From Archivesica marissinica (lineage: Eukaryota; Mollusca; Bivalvia; Venerida; Vesicomyidae), in contig CM026402.1 of the NCBI GenBank assembly GCA_014843695.1, positions 20,192,396 to 20,256,395 of the forward strand: 64,000 nt of DNA, given 5' to 3'. The first letter of the stretch is position 1. Each line of letters opens with the position of its first letter. Under the pieces are notes generated by a model that worked only from the letters and a program-made list of their open reading frames with translations, was not told the origin of the DNA and did no database searches. Made by a program: the position numbers and the translations under genes. Shown one piece after another: positions 51,461 to 61,462 of this stretch.

Positions 51461-53133
51461 TTCGTGTGTGAGGTGTTCACTTCGTGTGTGAGGTGTTCAA
51501 TTCGTGTGTGAGGTGTTCACTTTATGTGTGAGGTGTTCACTTCGTGTGTGAGGTGTTCACTTCGTGTGCGAGGTGTTCAATTCGTGTGTGACGTGTTCAC
51601 TTTATGTGTGAGGTGTTCACTTTATGTGCGAGGTGTTCACTTCGTGTGTGAGGTGTTCAATTCGTGTGTGAGGTGTTCACTTTATGTGTGAGGTGTTCAC
51701 TTCATGTGTGAGGTGTTCACTTCGTGTGTTAGGTGTTCACTTCGTGTGTGAGGTGTTCAATTCGTGTGTGAGGTGTTCACTTTATGTGTGAGGTGTTCAC
51801 TTCATTTGTGAGGTGTTCACTTCGTGTGTGAGGTGTTCAATTCGTGTGTGAGGTGTTCACTTTATGTGTGAGGTGTTCACTTCGTGTGTGAGGTGTTCAA
51901 TTCGTGTGTGAGGTGTTCACTTTATGTGTGAGGTGTTCACTTCGTGTGTGAGGTGTTCAATTCGTGTGTGAGGTGTTCACTTTATGTACGAGGTGTTCAC
52001 TTTATGTGAGAGGTATTCACCTCATGTGTGACGTGTTCACTTCGTTTGTGGGGTGTTCACTTTATGTGTGAGGTGTTCACTTCATGTGTGAGGTGTTCAA
52101 TTCATGTGTGAGGTGTTCAATTCATGTGTGAGGTGTTCACTTTATGTGTGAGGTGTTCACTTCATGTGTGACGTGTTCACTTTATGTGCGAGGTGTTCAC
52201 TTTATGTGTGAGGTATTCACCTCATGTGTGACGTGTTCAATTCGTGTGTGAGGTGTTCACTTTATGTGTGAAGTGTTCACTTTATGTGTGAGGTGTTCAC
52301 TTTATATGTGATGTGTTCACTTTATGTGTGAGGTGTTCACTTTATGTGTGAGGTGTTCACTTCGTGTGTGAGGTGTTCAATTCGTTTGTGATGTGTTCAC
52401 TTTATGTGTGAGGTGTTCACTTCGTGTGTGAGGTGTTCAATTCGTTTGTGAGGTGTTCACTTTATGTGTGAGGTGTTCACTTCATGTGTGAGGTGTTCAA
52501 TTCGTGTGTGAGGTGTTCACTTTATGTGTGAGGTGTTCACTTCGTGTGTGAGGTGTTCAATTCGTGTGTGAGGTGTTCACTTTATGTATGAGGTGTTCAC
52601 TTCGTGTGTGAGGTGTTCAATTCGTGTGTGAGGTGTTCACTTTATGTGTGAGGTGTTCACTTCGTGTGTGAGGTGTTCACTTCGTGTGTGAGGTGTTCAC
52701 TTTATGTGTGAGGTATTCACCTCATGTGTGACGTGTTCAATTCGTGTGTGAGGTGTTCACTTTATGTGTGATGTGTTCACTTTATGTGTGAGGTGTTCAG
52801 TTCGTGTGTGAGGTGTTCATTTTGTGTGTGAGGTGTTCACTTTATGTGTGAGGTGTTCATTTCGTGTGTGAGGTGTTCACTTCATGTGTGAGGTGGTCAC
52901 TTTATGCGTGAGCTGTTCACGTTATGTGTGAGGTGTTCACTTCGTGTGTGAGGTGTTAATTTCGTGTATGAGGTGTTTACTTTATGTGTGAGGTGTTCAG
53001 TTCGTGTGTGAGGTGTTCATTTTGTGTGTGAGGTGTTCACTTTATGTGTGAGGTGTTCATTTCGTGTGTGAGGTGTTCACTTCCTGTGTGAGGTGGTCAC
53101 TTTATGTGTGAGGTATTCACTTTATGTGTGAGG
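51461..53133. repeat. 20-bp minisatellite in perfect register (about 84 units)
   Basis: Unit TTCGTGTGTGAGGTGTTCAC, with TTTATGTGTG and ...TTCAA variants. The 20-bp phase is kept without a single indel across about 1,670 bp, while substitutions are common. A 60-bp three-unit higher-order pattern is visible at 51841-51960 and 52501-52660. Confidence 0.97.
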
Positions 53134-53589
53134 AAAATTTCAACCGAGGTTATCTAGGGGTCCGGGGGCATGTTCCCCATTAATTGTTGGGATATAGAAG
53201 CATTTGCCTACGTTTTCTGATTTAATTTATTTAGATGTATAATTATGTACTGACCTTTCAGCTCTCTAACAGTCAACATTTTATACAGCAAAGGGATACT
53301 TTTTGCATTTTTGTTTTTGCTTTGGAAGCAGATGCCTCGGTGTGCCTCAGTGTGGCTACGGGCCTGAAAAGTGAAACAAAATAAATAAACTAAAACCATT
53401 CTTGATTTGACCAAATAGCATGCCTTTGAAACGTTCTAAATCTACAGGGCATATACTTCATACTCGTAGGTGTCGTAGTCGTAGCGTAGCGAACGAGAAC
53501 ATTGTTCCATCCAGTAATGGTTGGATAGGGGAGATAAATCTGTCAGCCTTACGAAATTCCATAGGTATGTAGTTAGCCAAGAGGAGTAG
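53134..53589. other. non-coding spacer between arrays
   Basis: About 450 bp of unique sequence between the 20-bp and 22-bp arrays; no gene or element recognised. Confidence 0.5.
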
Positions 53590-54112
53590 CCGGTATATAT
53601 AAGTGTGCACCTTGATGTATATAAGTATGCACCTTGATATATATAAGTATGCACCTTGATATATATAAGTATGCACATTGATATATATAAGTATGCACCT
53701 TGATATATATAAGTATGCACCTTGATATATATAAGTATGCACCTTGATATATATATAAGTATGCACCTTGATATATATATAAGTATGCACCTTGATATAT
53801 ATAAGTATGCACCTTGATATATATATAAGTATGCACCTTGATATATATATATAAGTATGCGCCTTGATATATATAAGTATGCGCCTTGATATATATAAGT
53901 ATGCGCCTTGATATATATAAGTATGCGCCTTGATATATATAAGTATGCGCCTTGATATATATATAAGTATGCACCTTGATATATATAAGTATGCGCCTTG
54001 ATATATATATAAGTATGCGCCTTGATATATATAAGTATGCGCCTTGATATATATAAGTATGCGCCTTGATATATATAAGTATGCGCCTTGATATATATAA
54101 AGTATGCACCTT
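53590..54112. repeat. 22-26 bp TA-rich minisatellite (about 23 units)
   Basis: Unit TTGATATATATAAGTATGCACC, 22 bp, lengthening to 24 or 26 bp by extra TA steps. The left half carries GCACC and the right half mostly GCGCC, so the array has two sequence domains. Confidence 0.95.
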
Positions 54113-54127
54113 CAGCTGGGGTTGATG

Positions 54128-54129
<2 letters not shown>

Positions 54130-54165
<36 letters not shown>

Positions 54166-54214
54166 GCTGTCTGTGGTCTGGTCTGGTCTGGTCTGGTCTG
54201 GTCTGGTCTGGTCT
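54130..54214. repeat. (GTCT)n then (GGTCT)n transition tracts
   Basis: About nine TCTG units (54130-54166), a short break, then eight GGTCT units (54174-54214) leading directly into the long GGTC tract. The series 4-bp, 5-bp, 4-bp of related motifs suggests stepwise slippage. Confidence 0.95.
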
Positions 54215-55810
54215 CGGTCGGTCGGTCGGTCGGTCGGTCGGTCGGTCGGTCGGTCGGTCGGTCGGTCGGTCGGTCGGTCGGTCGGTCGGTCGGTCGGTCG
54301 GTCGGTCGGTCGGTCGGTCGGTCGGTCGGTCGGTCGGTCGGTCGGTCGGTCGGTCGGTCGGTCGGTCGGTCGGTCGGTCGGTCGGTCGGTCGGTCGGTCG
54401 GTCGGTCGGTCGGTCGGTCGGTCGGTCGGTCGGTCGGTCGGTCGGTCGGTCGGTCGGTCGGTCGGTCGGTCGGTCGGTCGGTCGGTCGGTCGGTCGGTCG
54501 GTCGGTCGGTCGGTCGGTCGGTCGGTCGGTCGGTCGGTCGGTCGGTCGGTCGGTCGGTCGGGTCGGTCGGTCGGTCGGTCGGTCGGTCGGTCGGTCGGTC
54601 GGTCGGTCGGTCGGTCGGTCGGTCGGTCGGTCGGTCGGTCGGTCGGTCGGTCGGTCGGTCGGTCGGTCGGTCGGTCGGTCGGTCGGTCGGTCGGTCGGTC
54701 GGTCGGTCGGTCGGTCGGTCGGTCGGTCGGTCGGTCGGTCGGTCGGTCGGTCGGTCGGTCGGTCGGTCGGTCGGTCGGTCGGTCGGTCGGTCGGTCGGTC
54801 GGTCGGTCGGTCGGTCGGTCGGTCGGTCGGTCGGTCGGTCGGTCGGTCGGTCGGTCGGTCGGTCGGTCGGTCGGTCGGTCGGTCGGTCGGTCGGTCGGTC
54901 GGTCGGTCGGTCGGTCGGTCGGTCGGTCGGTCGGTCGGTCGGTCGGTCGGTCGGTCGGTCGGTCGGTCGGTCGGTCGGTCGGTCGGTCGGTCGGTCGGTC
55001 GGTCGGTCGGTCGGTCGGTCGGTCGGTCGGTCGGTCGGTCGGTCGGTCGGTCGGTCGGTCGGTCGGTCGGTCGGTCGGTCGGTCGGTCGGTCGGTCGGTC
55101 GGTCGGTCGGTCGGTCGGTCGGTCGGTCGGTCGGTCGGTCGGTCGGTCGGTCGGTCGGTCGGTCGGTCGGTCGGTCGGTCGGTCGGTCGGTCGGTCGGTC
55201 GGTCGGTCGGTCGGTCGGTCGGTCGGTCGGTCGGTCGGTCGGTCGGTCGGTCGGTCGGTCGGTCGGTCGGTCGGTCGGTCGGTCGGTCGGTCGGTCGGTC
55301 GGTCGGTCGGTCGGTCGGTCGGTCGGTCGGTCGGTCGGTCGGTCGGTCGGTCGGTCGGTCGGTCGGTCGGTCGGTCGGTCGGTCGGTCGGTCGGTCGGTC
55401 GGTCGGTCGGTCGGTCGGTCGGTCGGTCGGTCGGTCGGTCGGTCGGTCGGTCGGTCGGTCGGTCGGTCGGTCGGTCGGTCGGTCGGTCGGTCGGTCGGTC
55501 GGTCGGTCGGTCGGTCGGTCGGTCGGTCGGTCGGTCGGTCGGTCGGTCGGTCGGTCGGTCGGTCGGTCGGTCGGTCGGTCGGTCGGTCGGTCGTCGGTCG
55601 GTCGGTCGGTCGGTCGGTCGGTCGGTCGGTCGGTCGGTCGGTCGGTCGGTCGGTCGGTCGGTCGGTCGGTCGGTCGGTCGGTCGGTCGGTCGGTCGGTCG
55701 GTCGGTCGGTCGGTCGGTCGGTCGGTCGGTCGGTCGGTCGGTCGGTCGGTCGGTCGGTCGGTCGGTCGGTCGGTCGGTCGGTCGGTCGGTCGGTCGGTCG
55801 GTCGGTCGGT
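54215..55810. repeat. (GGTC)n microsatellite, about 400 units
   Basis: 1.6 kb of uninterrupted CGGT/GGTC with only two irregularities: one extra G near 54561 and one missing G near 55593. All frames of both strands are open (G-R-S-V on plus, P-T-D-R on minus), which explains the 570-810 codon ORFs; none is a gene. The tract is exceptionally long and pure for a tetranucleotide repeat. Confidence 0.99.
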
Positions 55811-55988
55811 GTATGCGGATAGATGTCCATGGTTTTGTTGGGAAAAGTCCGACATAAGCATAGAACCAACCCATTAGTTTGTTAGATGATTCGGATCATA
55901 TCTGGATCCAAACATTTTGACGAAATTCTTCATCAATGTGAGAGAGGGTAAGCATGACATTTAGTAATGTATCTGCTAGCGATGAACA

Positions 55989-56100
55989 GCGTGACGGACC
56001 CTCCATGGATACGGTGTCCGCCTTGTAACCAAATTGGTGTGCGTTCGAGCCACGTCAGAACCACGGTGGTTGTGTCTTTACCCTATGCCAACATCACACC
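55989..56100 (+). mobile_element. tRNA-like SINE head
   Basis: GTGTCCGCCTTGTAACC contains a 7-base loop CTTGTAA (anticodon TGT), followed by GCGTTCGAGCCACG, a B-box-like sequence at tRNA spacing. It is followed by CTTTACCCTATGCCAACATC. There is no A box of good quality and no target duplication. Confidence 0.4.
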
Positions 56101-56130
56101 ATATTAGCTAGCGTACTACTTTTGTTTTCT

Positions 56131-56408
56131 TACGTTTATTTATCGTCGCTACCGGTTGCCCATATGAGCGACGCCTCCTGAAGAGATTAGTCATTTTAGA
56201 TTTTTGGAGGATAGTGCATGATACAGACAGACACCCATTCTAGAGTCTCCTCTGGTTCTTTTACGTGCACGGTGTAAAGCACTGACACGAGACCTCGGTT
56301 TAAGATCCCATCTGAAAGACTGTTAATTGTATTAGTGTCAGACGGGGGATTGAACCTGCGATCCCTGGATTACCAGTCCAGCGTGTTACCACTGGACTAC
56401 ATATCCGT
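56131..56408 (-). mobile_element. SINE-A copy
   Basis: Complete from the tail TACGTTTATTTATCGTCGCT to the head (GATTACCAGTCCAGCGTG, then GGACTACATATCC). The B box carries one change (GGGGGATTGAACC). A 7-bp CGTACTA at both flanks is a possible short target duplication. Confidence 0.9.
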
Positions 56409-56509
56409 CTTTGAACGTACTATGTCGATTGGTTAGCGCTAATAAAAAAATGTATATGCTAAGGTGGTTATGGTGTACGCATGGGATATGGATACTCAAT
56501 TCGACCATA

Positions 56510-56660
56510 TACTAGAGGACATGAAAAACAATAACTATATAAATACATAGTTTTAAACATAAATAAAGATATGATATATATTTGATGGAAACCTTCGTAT
56601 TTCGTTTTCATGTAATACTAATCATATAATGTAGATGTGCGTTTTCTATGTCCTCTAGTA
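56510..56660. mobile_element. MITE-3, TIR TACTAGAGGACAT, source of the 36-bp array
   Basis: A 151-bp element with inverted ends TACTAGAGGACAT (56510) and ATGTCCTCTAGTA (ending 56660), flanked by TA. The interior is AT-rich (CAATAACTATATAAATACAT, CGTATTTCGTTTTCATG). The right 36 bp are the first unit of the tandem array that follows. A second, inverted copy is at 59550-60022. Confidence 0.75.
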
Positions 56661-57597
56661 TATAATGTAGATGTGTGTTTTCTATGTCCTCTAGTATATA
56701 ATCTAGATGTGCGTTTTCTATGTCGTCTAGTATATAATGTTGGTGTGTGTTTTCTATGTCCTCTAGTATATAATGTAGGTGTGCGTTTTCTATGTCCTCT
56801 AGTATATAATGTAGGTGTGCGTTTTCTATGTCCTCTAGTATATAATGTAGATATGCGTTTTCTATGTCCTCTAGTATATAATGTAGGTATGCGTTTTCTA
56901 TGTCCTCTAGTATATAATGTAGATATGCGTTTTCTATGTCCTCTAGTATATAATGTAGGTATGCGTTTTCTATGTCCTCTAGTATATAATGTAGGTGTGC
57001 GTTTTCTATGTCCTCTAGTATATAATGTAGATGTGCGTTTTCTATGTCCTCTAGTATATACTGTAGGTGTGCGTTTTCTATGTCCTCTAGTATATAATGT
57101 AGGTGTGCGTTTTCTATGTCCTCTAGTATATAATGTATGTGTGCGTTTTCTATGTCCTCTAGTATATAATGTATGTGTGCGTTTTCAATGTCCTCGAGTA
57201 TATAATGTAGGTGTGCGTTTTCTATGTCCTCTAGTATATAATGTATGTGTGCGTTTTCTATGTCCTCTAGTATATAATGTATGTGTGCGTTTTCAATGTC
57301 CTCTAGTATATAATTTAGGTGTGCGTTTTCTATGTCCTCTAGTATATAATGTATGTGTGCGTTTTCTATGTCCTCTAGTATATAATGTAGATATGCGGTT
57401 TCTATGTCATCTAGTATATAATGTAGATGTGCGGTTTCTATGTCATCTAGTATATAATGTAGATGTGCGGTTTCTATGTCATCTAGTATATAATGTAGAT
57501 GTGCGGTTTCTATGTCATCTAGTATATAATGTAGGTGTGCGTTTTCTATGTCATCTAGTGTATAATGTAGATGTGCGGTTTCTATGTCCTCTAGTAT
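56626..57597. repeat. 36-bp tandem array (27 units) grown from the MITE-3 end
   Basis: Unit TATAATGTAGGTGTGCGTTT plus TCTATGTCCTCTAGTA; 27 units with no indels. Because 36 is divisible by 3 one frame stays open for 320 codons as a 12-residue repeat (RFLCPLVYNVGV), but it lacks an ATG at the start, and nothing else suggests translation. Sub-families (GTATGTGTG; GCGGTTTC with CATCTAG at 57393-57560) cluster regionally. Confidence 0.95.
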
Positions 57598-57600
57598 AGA

Positions 57601-57879
57601 AGATTAGGCTACACGCATGAATCACCCTATACAATCCAATGTCTATTATTGTTATACATCTATTTCCATGACTCTGAACCTGGGAGATTTATCTACACGA
57701 GCAGTGTGTGACTGTATATCTCGGCTTTGTTACATCTCGACGTATTCTTGTCATATTAAATCATGTAAATGGTCCAGTCACAAAGACCAGAAAATGATCA
57801 ATCTTCAGAAATGGTTGTTTGATACTTTTATGTATCGCCCCCTGAATAATCCGAGCAACGCCCCTGGAAGTAAGTTTAG
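57601..57879. other. non-coding, no recognised feature
   Basis: A short open frame here runs into SINE sequence at 57880, so it is not treated as a gene. Confidence 0.45.
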
Positions 57880-58140
57880 ACTTTATATTCATTTTACAAC
57901 GATTGCGAAACAAGCTTTAACAACTTATATTAATCATTCGTCATAAGTAAATTGGTCATTTTATTGTTGGAGGATAGTGCAATATATACAGAAGACTTTC
58001 CAATTCTAGAACCAGTCCTGGTACGTTTACATATCCGGTGAAACCGAAACATGGGACCTCGGTTCTTAGTCCTATCTGACCGTCTGTATTCTTACGGGGG
58101 ATCGAACCCAACGTGCTAACCACTGGACCACTGATTCGTC
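57880..58140 (-). mobile_element. chimeric SINE: shared 3' module plus SINE-A-like head
   Basis: The left part (TTTTACAACGATTGCGAAAC, then ACTTATATTAATCATTCG) is the 3' module of SINE-B and the 15199 element. The right part (TTGGAGGATAGTGCAATA, then GGGACCTCGGTTCTTAGTCC and GGGGGATCGAACCCAACGTG) is a diverged SINE-A body and head. Either nested insertion followed by decay or template switching would produce this. Confidence 0.65.
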
Positions 58141-58219
58141 TTCAAAAATGGTCCAACGTCTGAATGTTTACCTACATAAGATTTTATATTATTACAGTTT
58201 AATTAACGTCGCTACCTAG

Positions 58220-58320
58220 GGCAGATTACCTAACAACATTTTCCTGGACAGGCTCCAGCGGTTAACCAGTACTTGGTGCACCAACTTAAGAACGTAAGAA
58301 ACTGCCAACTTTTTCATAAG
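58220..58320 (-). mobile_element. SINE-C copy, truncated
   Basis: GATTACCTAACAACATTTTC, CAGGCTCCAGCGGTTAACCA, GTACTTGGTGCACCAAC and AAGAAACTGCCAACTTTTTC match the reverse complement of 12297-12484. The 3' portion with the ATAAC tail is missing; CGTCGCTACC at its left resembles the SINE-A tail region. Confidence 0.75.
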
Positions 58321-58332
58321 ACATTAGAGAGT

Positions 58333-58339
58333 GTGTGTG

Positions 58340-58371
<32 letters not shown>

Positions 58372-58415
58372 TGCCTGCCTGCCTGCCTGCCTGCGTGCGT
58401 GCGTGCGTGCGTGCG
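58333..58415. repeat. (GT)n(GTGC)n(CTGC)n compound microsatellite at a SINE tail
   Basis: GTGTGT, then GTGCGTGC, GCCTGCCT and GTGCGTGC, ending exactly at the ACGTTTATTTATCGTCGCTA tail of the SINE-A copy at 58416. Other SINE-A copies also have CA/GT-rich tails here (13219, 35320, 37495), so this is probably an expanded SINE tail. Confidence 0.9.
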
Positions 58416-58677
58416 ACGTTTATTTATCGTCGCTACCGGTTGCCCATATGAGCGACACCTCCTGAAGATATTAGTCATTTTAGATTGTTGGAGGATAGTG
58501 CAGTGATACAGATATATACCCATTCCAGCGTCTCCTCTGTACGATGTAGAGCACCGACACGAGATCTCGGTTTAAAGTCCCATCTGAAAGACTGTTAATT
58601 TTATTAGGGTCAGACGGGGGATCGAACCTGCGATCCCTGGATTACCAGTCCAGAGTGTTACCACTGGACTACAGATC
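58416..58677 (-). mobile_element. SINE-A copy
   Basis: Tail, body and tRNA-like head all present (ACGTTTATTTATCGTCGCTA to ACCACTGGACTACAGATC). Small deletion in the body near 58530 (CTCCTCTGTACGATGTAGAG). Confidence 0.9.
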
Positions 58678-59182
58678 AGTATGTTGGCCATAAGAGACAC
58701 AACTCCGCCTGTCTTATATCGGCTGTATCTATTTTTAAAGGCCAAACACATTTGATTGGCTGGTTTCGTACTATTCTGATCAATACATGCTACAGCAAAA
58801 CCAGCGTGGTGTCAAAGCCGACGACAGCATCACTAACGTGAAAATCACAGTGATACAAGGGACTGATACAATAACTATAGAGATTGGATTTATTATTTTT
58901 ACTACATTGTATTAAAATACAGAAAAAAGGAGAATCTATTAATGCAAGTATTATTAATACAAATAAAAAATATTGAAAAATGACAAACCGGATGTTATTT
59001 CGATAGTAATATATAAGCTGTGTTTTGAATACCTATTGAATACCATTGAATAACCCTAACCTGTGAAATGAAACTATGGGAACCAGTGAAAAGGAAACTA
59101 TATGAGAACCAGTGAAAGGAAACTATGAATATAGTCGTGAATATGTGAATAGTTCTTCATTTAAGGACCACCTCAGTTGTAC
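58678..59182. other. non-coding; short GAACCAGTGAAAGGAAACTA repeats
   Basis: About 59060-59126 has three imperfect copies of GGGAACCAGTGAAAAGGAAA-type sequence with ACTATG. Otherwise nothing recognised. Confidence 0.45.
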
Positions 59183-59274
59183 AATGTGCCTTATAAGTAT
59201 ATTATTGCTAGTTGTTAATATTGTCATCATTGGATGCATGTCCCGCCATCACGATACTTGGGAACATATATCAG
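59183..59274 (+). CDS. possible first coding exon with signal peptide or signal anchor
   Basis: ATG at 59183 opens MCLISILLLVVNIVIIGCMS, a strongly hydrophobic stretch of about 17 residues, followed by polar RHHDTWEHIS and a consensus splice donor ATCAG|GTGAGT (donor at 59275). The arrangement, short N-terminus, hydrophobic helix, charged residues and donor, is typical of the first exon of a secreted or type II membrane protein. The frame stays open upstream to about 59112 without another ATG. No downstream exon is identified; the presumed intron is filled with SINEs. A chance hydrophobic AT-rich ORF is the main alternative. Confidence 0.3.
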
Positions 59275-59312
59275 GTGAGTTAATGTGCCATATGCATTGG
59301 TACATAAACAAT

Positions 59313-59531
59313 TATACAAATTTATTTTAGCTCGATTGCGAAACAAGTTATTTCAACTTATATAAATCGCTCTCGAGACCTCATTCCTGATGGAATCCAT
59401 CGCCACGAGGGAGCGAGAAGAGGCAACGTGGAATTTAAATGCCTTGCCTAAGGGCACAATCGTAACGGCTCCAGTGGGGCTCGAACTCCGGACCTGAAGC
59501 GAACGCGCATGCACTGCGCTATCACGACTTC
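59313..59531 (-). mobile_element. SINE-B full-length copy with TSD
   Basis: Direct repeats CATAAACAAT at 59303-59312 and 59532-59541 bound the element. On the minus strand the head has A box TAGCGCAGTGCATGCGCG and B box GAGTTCGAGCCCC. The body carries GTGCCCTTAGGCAAGGCATT and GGCGATGGATTCCATCAGGA, and the 3' end is ATATAAGTTGAAATAACTTG then TTTCGCAATCGAGCTAAAAT. A second copy is at 61463. Confidence 0.88.
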
Positions 59532-59549
59532 CATAAACAATATATGTAC

Positions 59550-60022
59550 TAGAGGACATAGAAAACGCACGCCTACATTATATGATTATTATTACATGAA
59601 AACGAAATACGAAGAATTCCATCAAAGATATATAACATCTTTATTACAAAACACAAACTGATTAACTAAAATTAACTAAAATATTCCAAAATGGTTTTTT
59701 TACGTTTATTTATCGTCGCTACCGGTTGCCCATATTAGCGACGCCTCAGGAAGATATTAGTTATTTTAGAGGATAGTGCATGATACAGACCTATTCCAGA
59801 ATGTCCTCTGGTTCTTTTACCTCGGAAAGACTGTTAATTGTATTAGGGTCAGACGGGGGATCGAACCTGCAATCCCTGGATTACCAGTCCAGCGTGTTAC
59901 CACTGGACTACATATCCGTCTGTAATTTCCAAAAAGTTTAAAACTATGTATTTATATAGTTATTGTTTTTCATGTAAAAACACACTTATCCGAAGTGTGC
60001 ATTTTCTTTGTCCTCTGGTAGA
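59550..60022. mobile_element. MITE-3 inverted copy, interrupted by SINE-A
   Basis: 59550-59660 is the reverse complement of the right half of the element at 56510 (TACTAGAGGACATAGAAAAC, then ATTACATGAAAACGAAATAC). 59935-59975 is the reverse complement of its left half (GTTTAAAACTATGTATTTAT, then GTTATTGTTTTTCATG). The far end has TTCTTTGTCCTCTGGTAGA. It carries only a single 36-bp end unit, not an array. SINE-A (59692-59926) splits it. Confidence 0.75.
59692..59926 (-). mobile_element. SINE-A copy nested in MITE-3, internally deleted
   Basis: Flanked by TTCCAAAA (59684-59691 and 59927-59934). The body jumps from GGTTCTTTTAC to CTCGGAAAGACTG, missing about 45 bp that contain GTGCACGGTGTAAAGCACCG in other copies. 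Head and tail are present. Confidence 0.85.
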
Positions 60023-60131
60023 TCTATAGCTATATAAATATCGTAAGTTACTGGGAAAGTATGTACTATTCTTTAAAACAAAAGTTACGGGTTATGAACT
60101 TATAAATATAAATCATGTTTGTGTTATTTAA

Positions 60132-60405
60132 AAACTGCCTGAGATCCAGTTGTTTGGGTTACACGATGGATTGCGAATCCAGTTTCGATCCCCCATCTGC
60201 CCCTAATAATGTTAACAGTATTTTCGACGAGACCATAAACCGAGATATCGTGTATCGGTTCTTCACGTCGGTGAATGTTAGAGATTCTCAGAACCAGAGA
60301 TGTTTCTGGAACTTGAATGTCTTCTGTAGCTGTATTATCTTCCAAAACAGAAAATGACTTCAAGAGGCGTAGCCCGGATTAACCAGGGGGCGACGATAAT
60401 TACAC
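60132..60405 (+). mobile_element. SINE-A, degenerate plus-strand copy
   Basis: A tRNA-like remnant GATCCAGTTGTTTGGGTTAC, then AGTTTCGATCCCCCATCTG and AATAATGTTAACAGT, follows the SINE-A order. The body still shows ACCATAAACCGAGATATCGT, TCTTCACG and TTCAAGAGGCGTAGC. It is the most diverged copy in the window, hence the oldest. Confidence 0.65.
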
Positions 60406-60667
60406 GTATCCACACACAAAACACTAAAAAAAACACCGCCATTTGTGCATGCATTGAAATATGGGAACGCTGTACTTCATAATTATTTTGATTACAATAC
60501 CGATGTTATAATGCAAAAATATTCCTGTGTTTGGGTATATGTATAGGATAGATCACGACTTGGCCTAGCCTGAGTTCCAGTAAATTAAATTGTGTTCTTG
60601 CCAATGTTTAGCCTACTAGTATAATTTATGATGGTAGATGGTTCACTGATATAATATTATATGTCAG

Positions 60668-60970
60668 TTAACCCATCCAACAACAAATAACTGACATGGA
60701 CTGGTGCATGATATTAACCCATCCAACACCAAGTAACTGACATGGACTGGTGCATGATATTAACCCATTCAACACCAAGTAACTGACATGGACTGGTGCG
60801 TGATATTTTTTAGACCAATAAATTAATAAGAACATTATATTTGGACAAGTTCATTTATCAAAATGGGTAATTTTGTCTAAAATCGTAATATTACTGGCAA
60901 AAAGTCCAGATCGTAACGAGTCGGCTCAACTGGATCTACACATTGTATAAGCTTATTTAGAGGTATGTGG
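60668..60970. mobile_element. MITE-1 copy F with three reiterated left ends
   Basis: Three 46-bp units, each TTAACCCATYCAACA...TGACATGGACTGGTGC.TGATA, start at 60668, 60714 and 60760. The third continues into the normal MITE-1 interior (TTTAGACCAATAAATTAATA, AAATGGGTAATTTTGTC, GGATCTACAC). The right terminus is lost (GAGGTATGTGGTTAGCC). Confidence 0.85.
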
Positions 60971-61326
60971 TTAGCCTGGCTTCCAATCTGTCGATTTTTC
61001 ACCTTTTAACTTCTGGCAAAATGACACGTTGATATTATCAGAAACTCAATACGGCCCAATTAATAATCTCGGTGTTAAAATATATGTATGTGACTGACCA
61101 GGCAAACTATATCGACGCCTGTTCCCAGGCTAGAATTGACCCGTCGTCTTAACGAACAATACACCGAGCTGAAGGAGGTGTGGTGTATATTTCGTTAAGA
61201 TGGGCCAATGAATTGATCTCTCTGACTTAAGACAACATACATATGTAGATCGCGTCTATACGATTTAGAAGCGAGAAATGTGGCTTTTTCATTGGACCAT
61301 GTGACTTAGTCGTTGTCTAAATTGGT

Positions 61327-61449
61327 TATGTTATGTTATAATTCGGGTTTTACGCCTGCATCAGCACCATTTTGGGCTATATCGCCGGCGGGCAGTTTAC
61401 CTAACAACACCTTTCCTGAGCAGGCTCCAGCGGTTAACCAGTACTTGTG
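61327..61449 (-). mobile_element. SINE-C, 5'-truncated, with 13-bp TSD
   Basis: TGTCTAAATTGGT flanks the element on both sides (61314-61326, 61450-61462). From the TATGTTATGTTATAATTCGG tail to GGTTAACCAGTACTTG it matches 12297-12484 in reverse. The 5' part (AAGTTGGCAGTTTCTTACGG in the full copy) is missing, as expected of target-primed 5' truncation. Confidence 0.88.
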
Positions 61450-61462
61450 TGTCTAAATTGGT

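Noticed and set aside
53442..55874. Pro-Thr-Asp-Arg and Gly-Arg-Ser-Val repeat proteins of 570-810 codons
   Set aside because: Pure products of the (GGTC)n tract, which is open in all six frames.
56637..57599. 320-codon ORF with 12-residue repeat RFLCPLVYNVGV
   Set aside because: The 36-bp unit is divisible by 3, so one stop-free frame is expected; it starts with GTG, has no ATG and the array clearly derives from a MITE end.
59353..59559. Short ORFs at 59353-59559 and 61453-61756
   Set aside because: Entirely or mainly within SINE-B copies; similarity between the two translations reflects the shared SINE.
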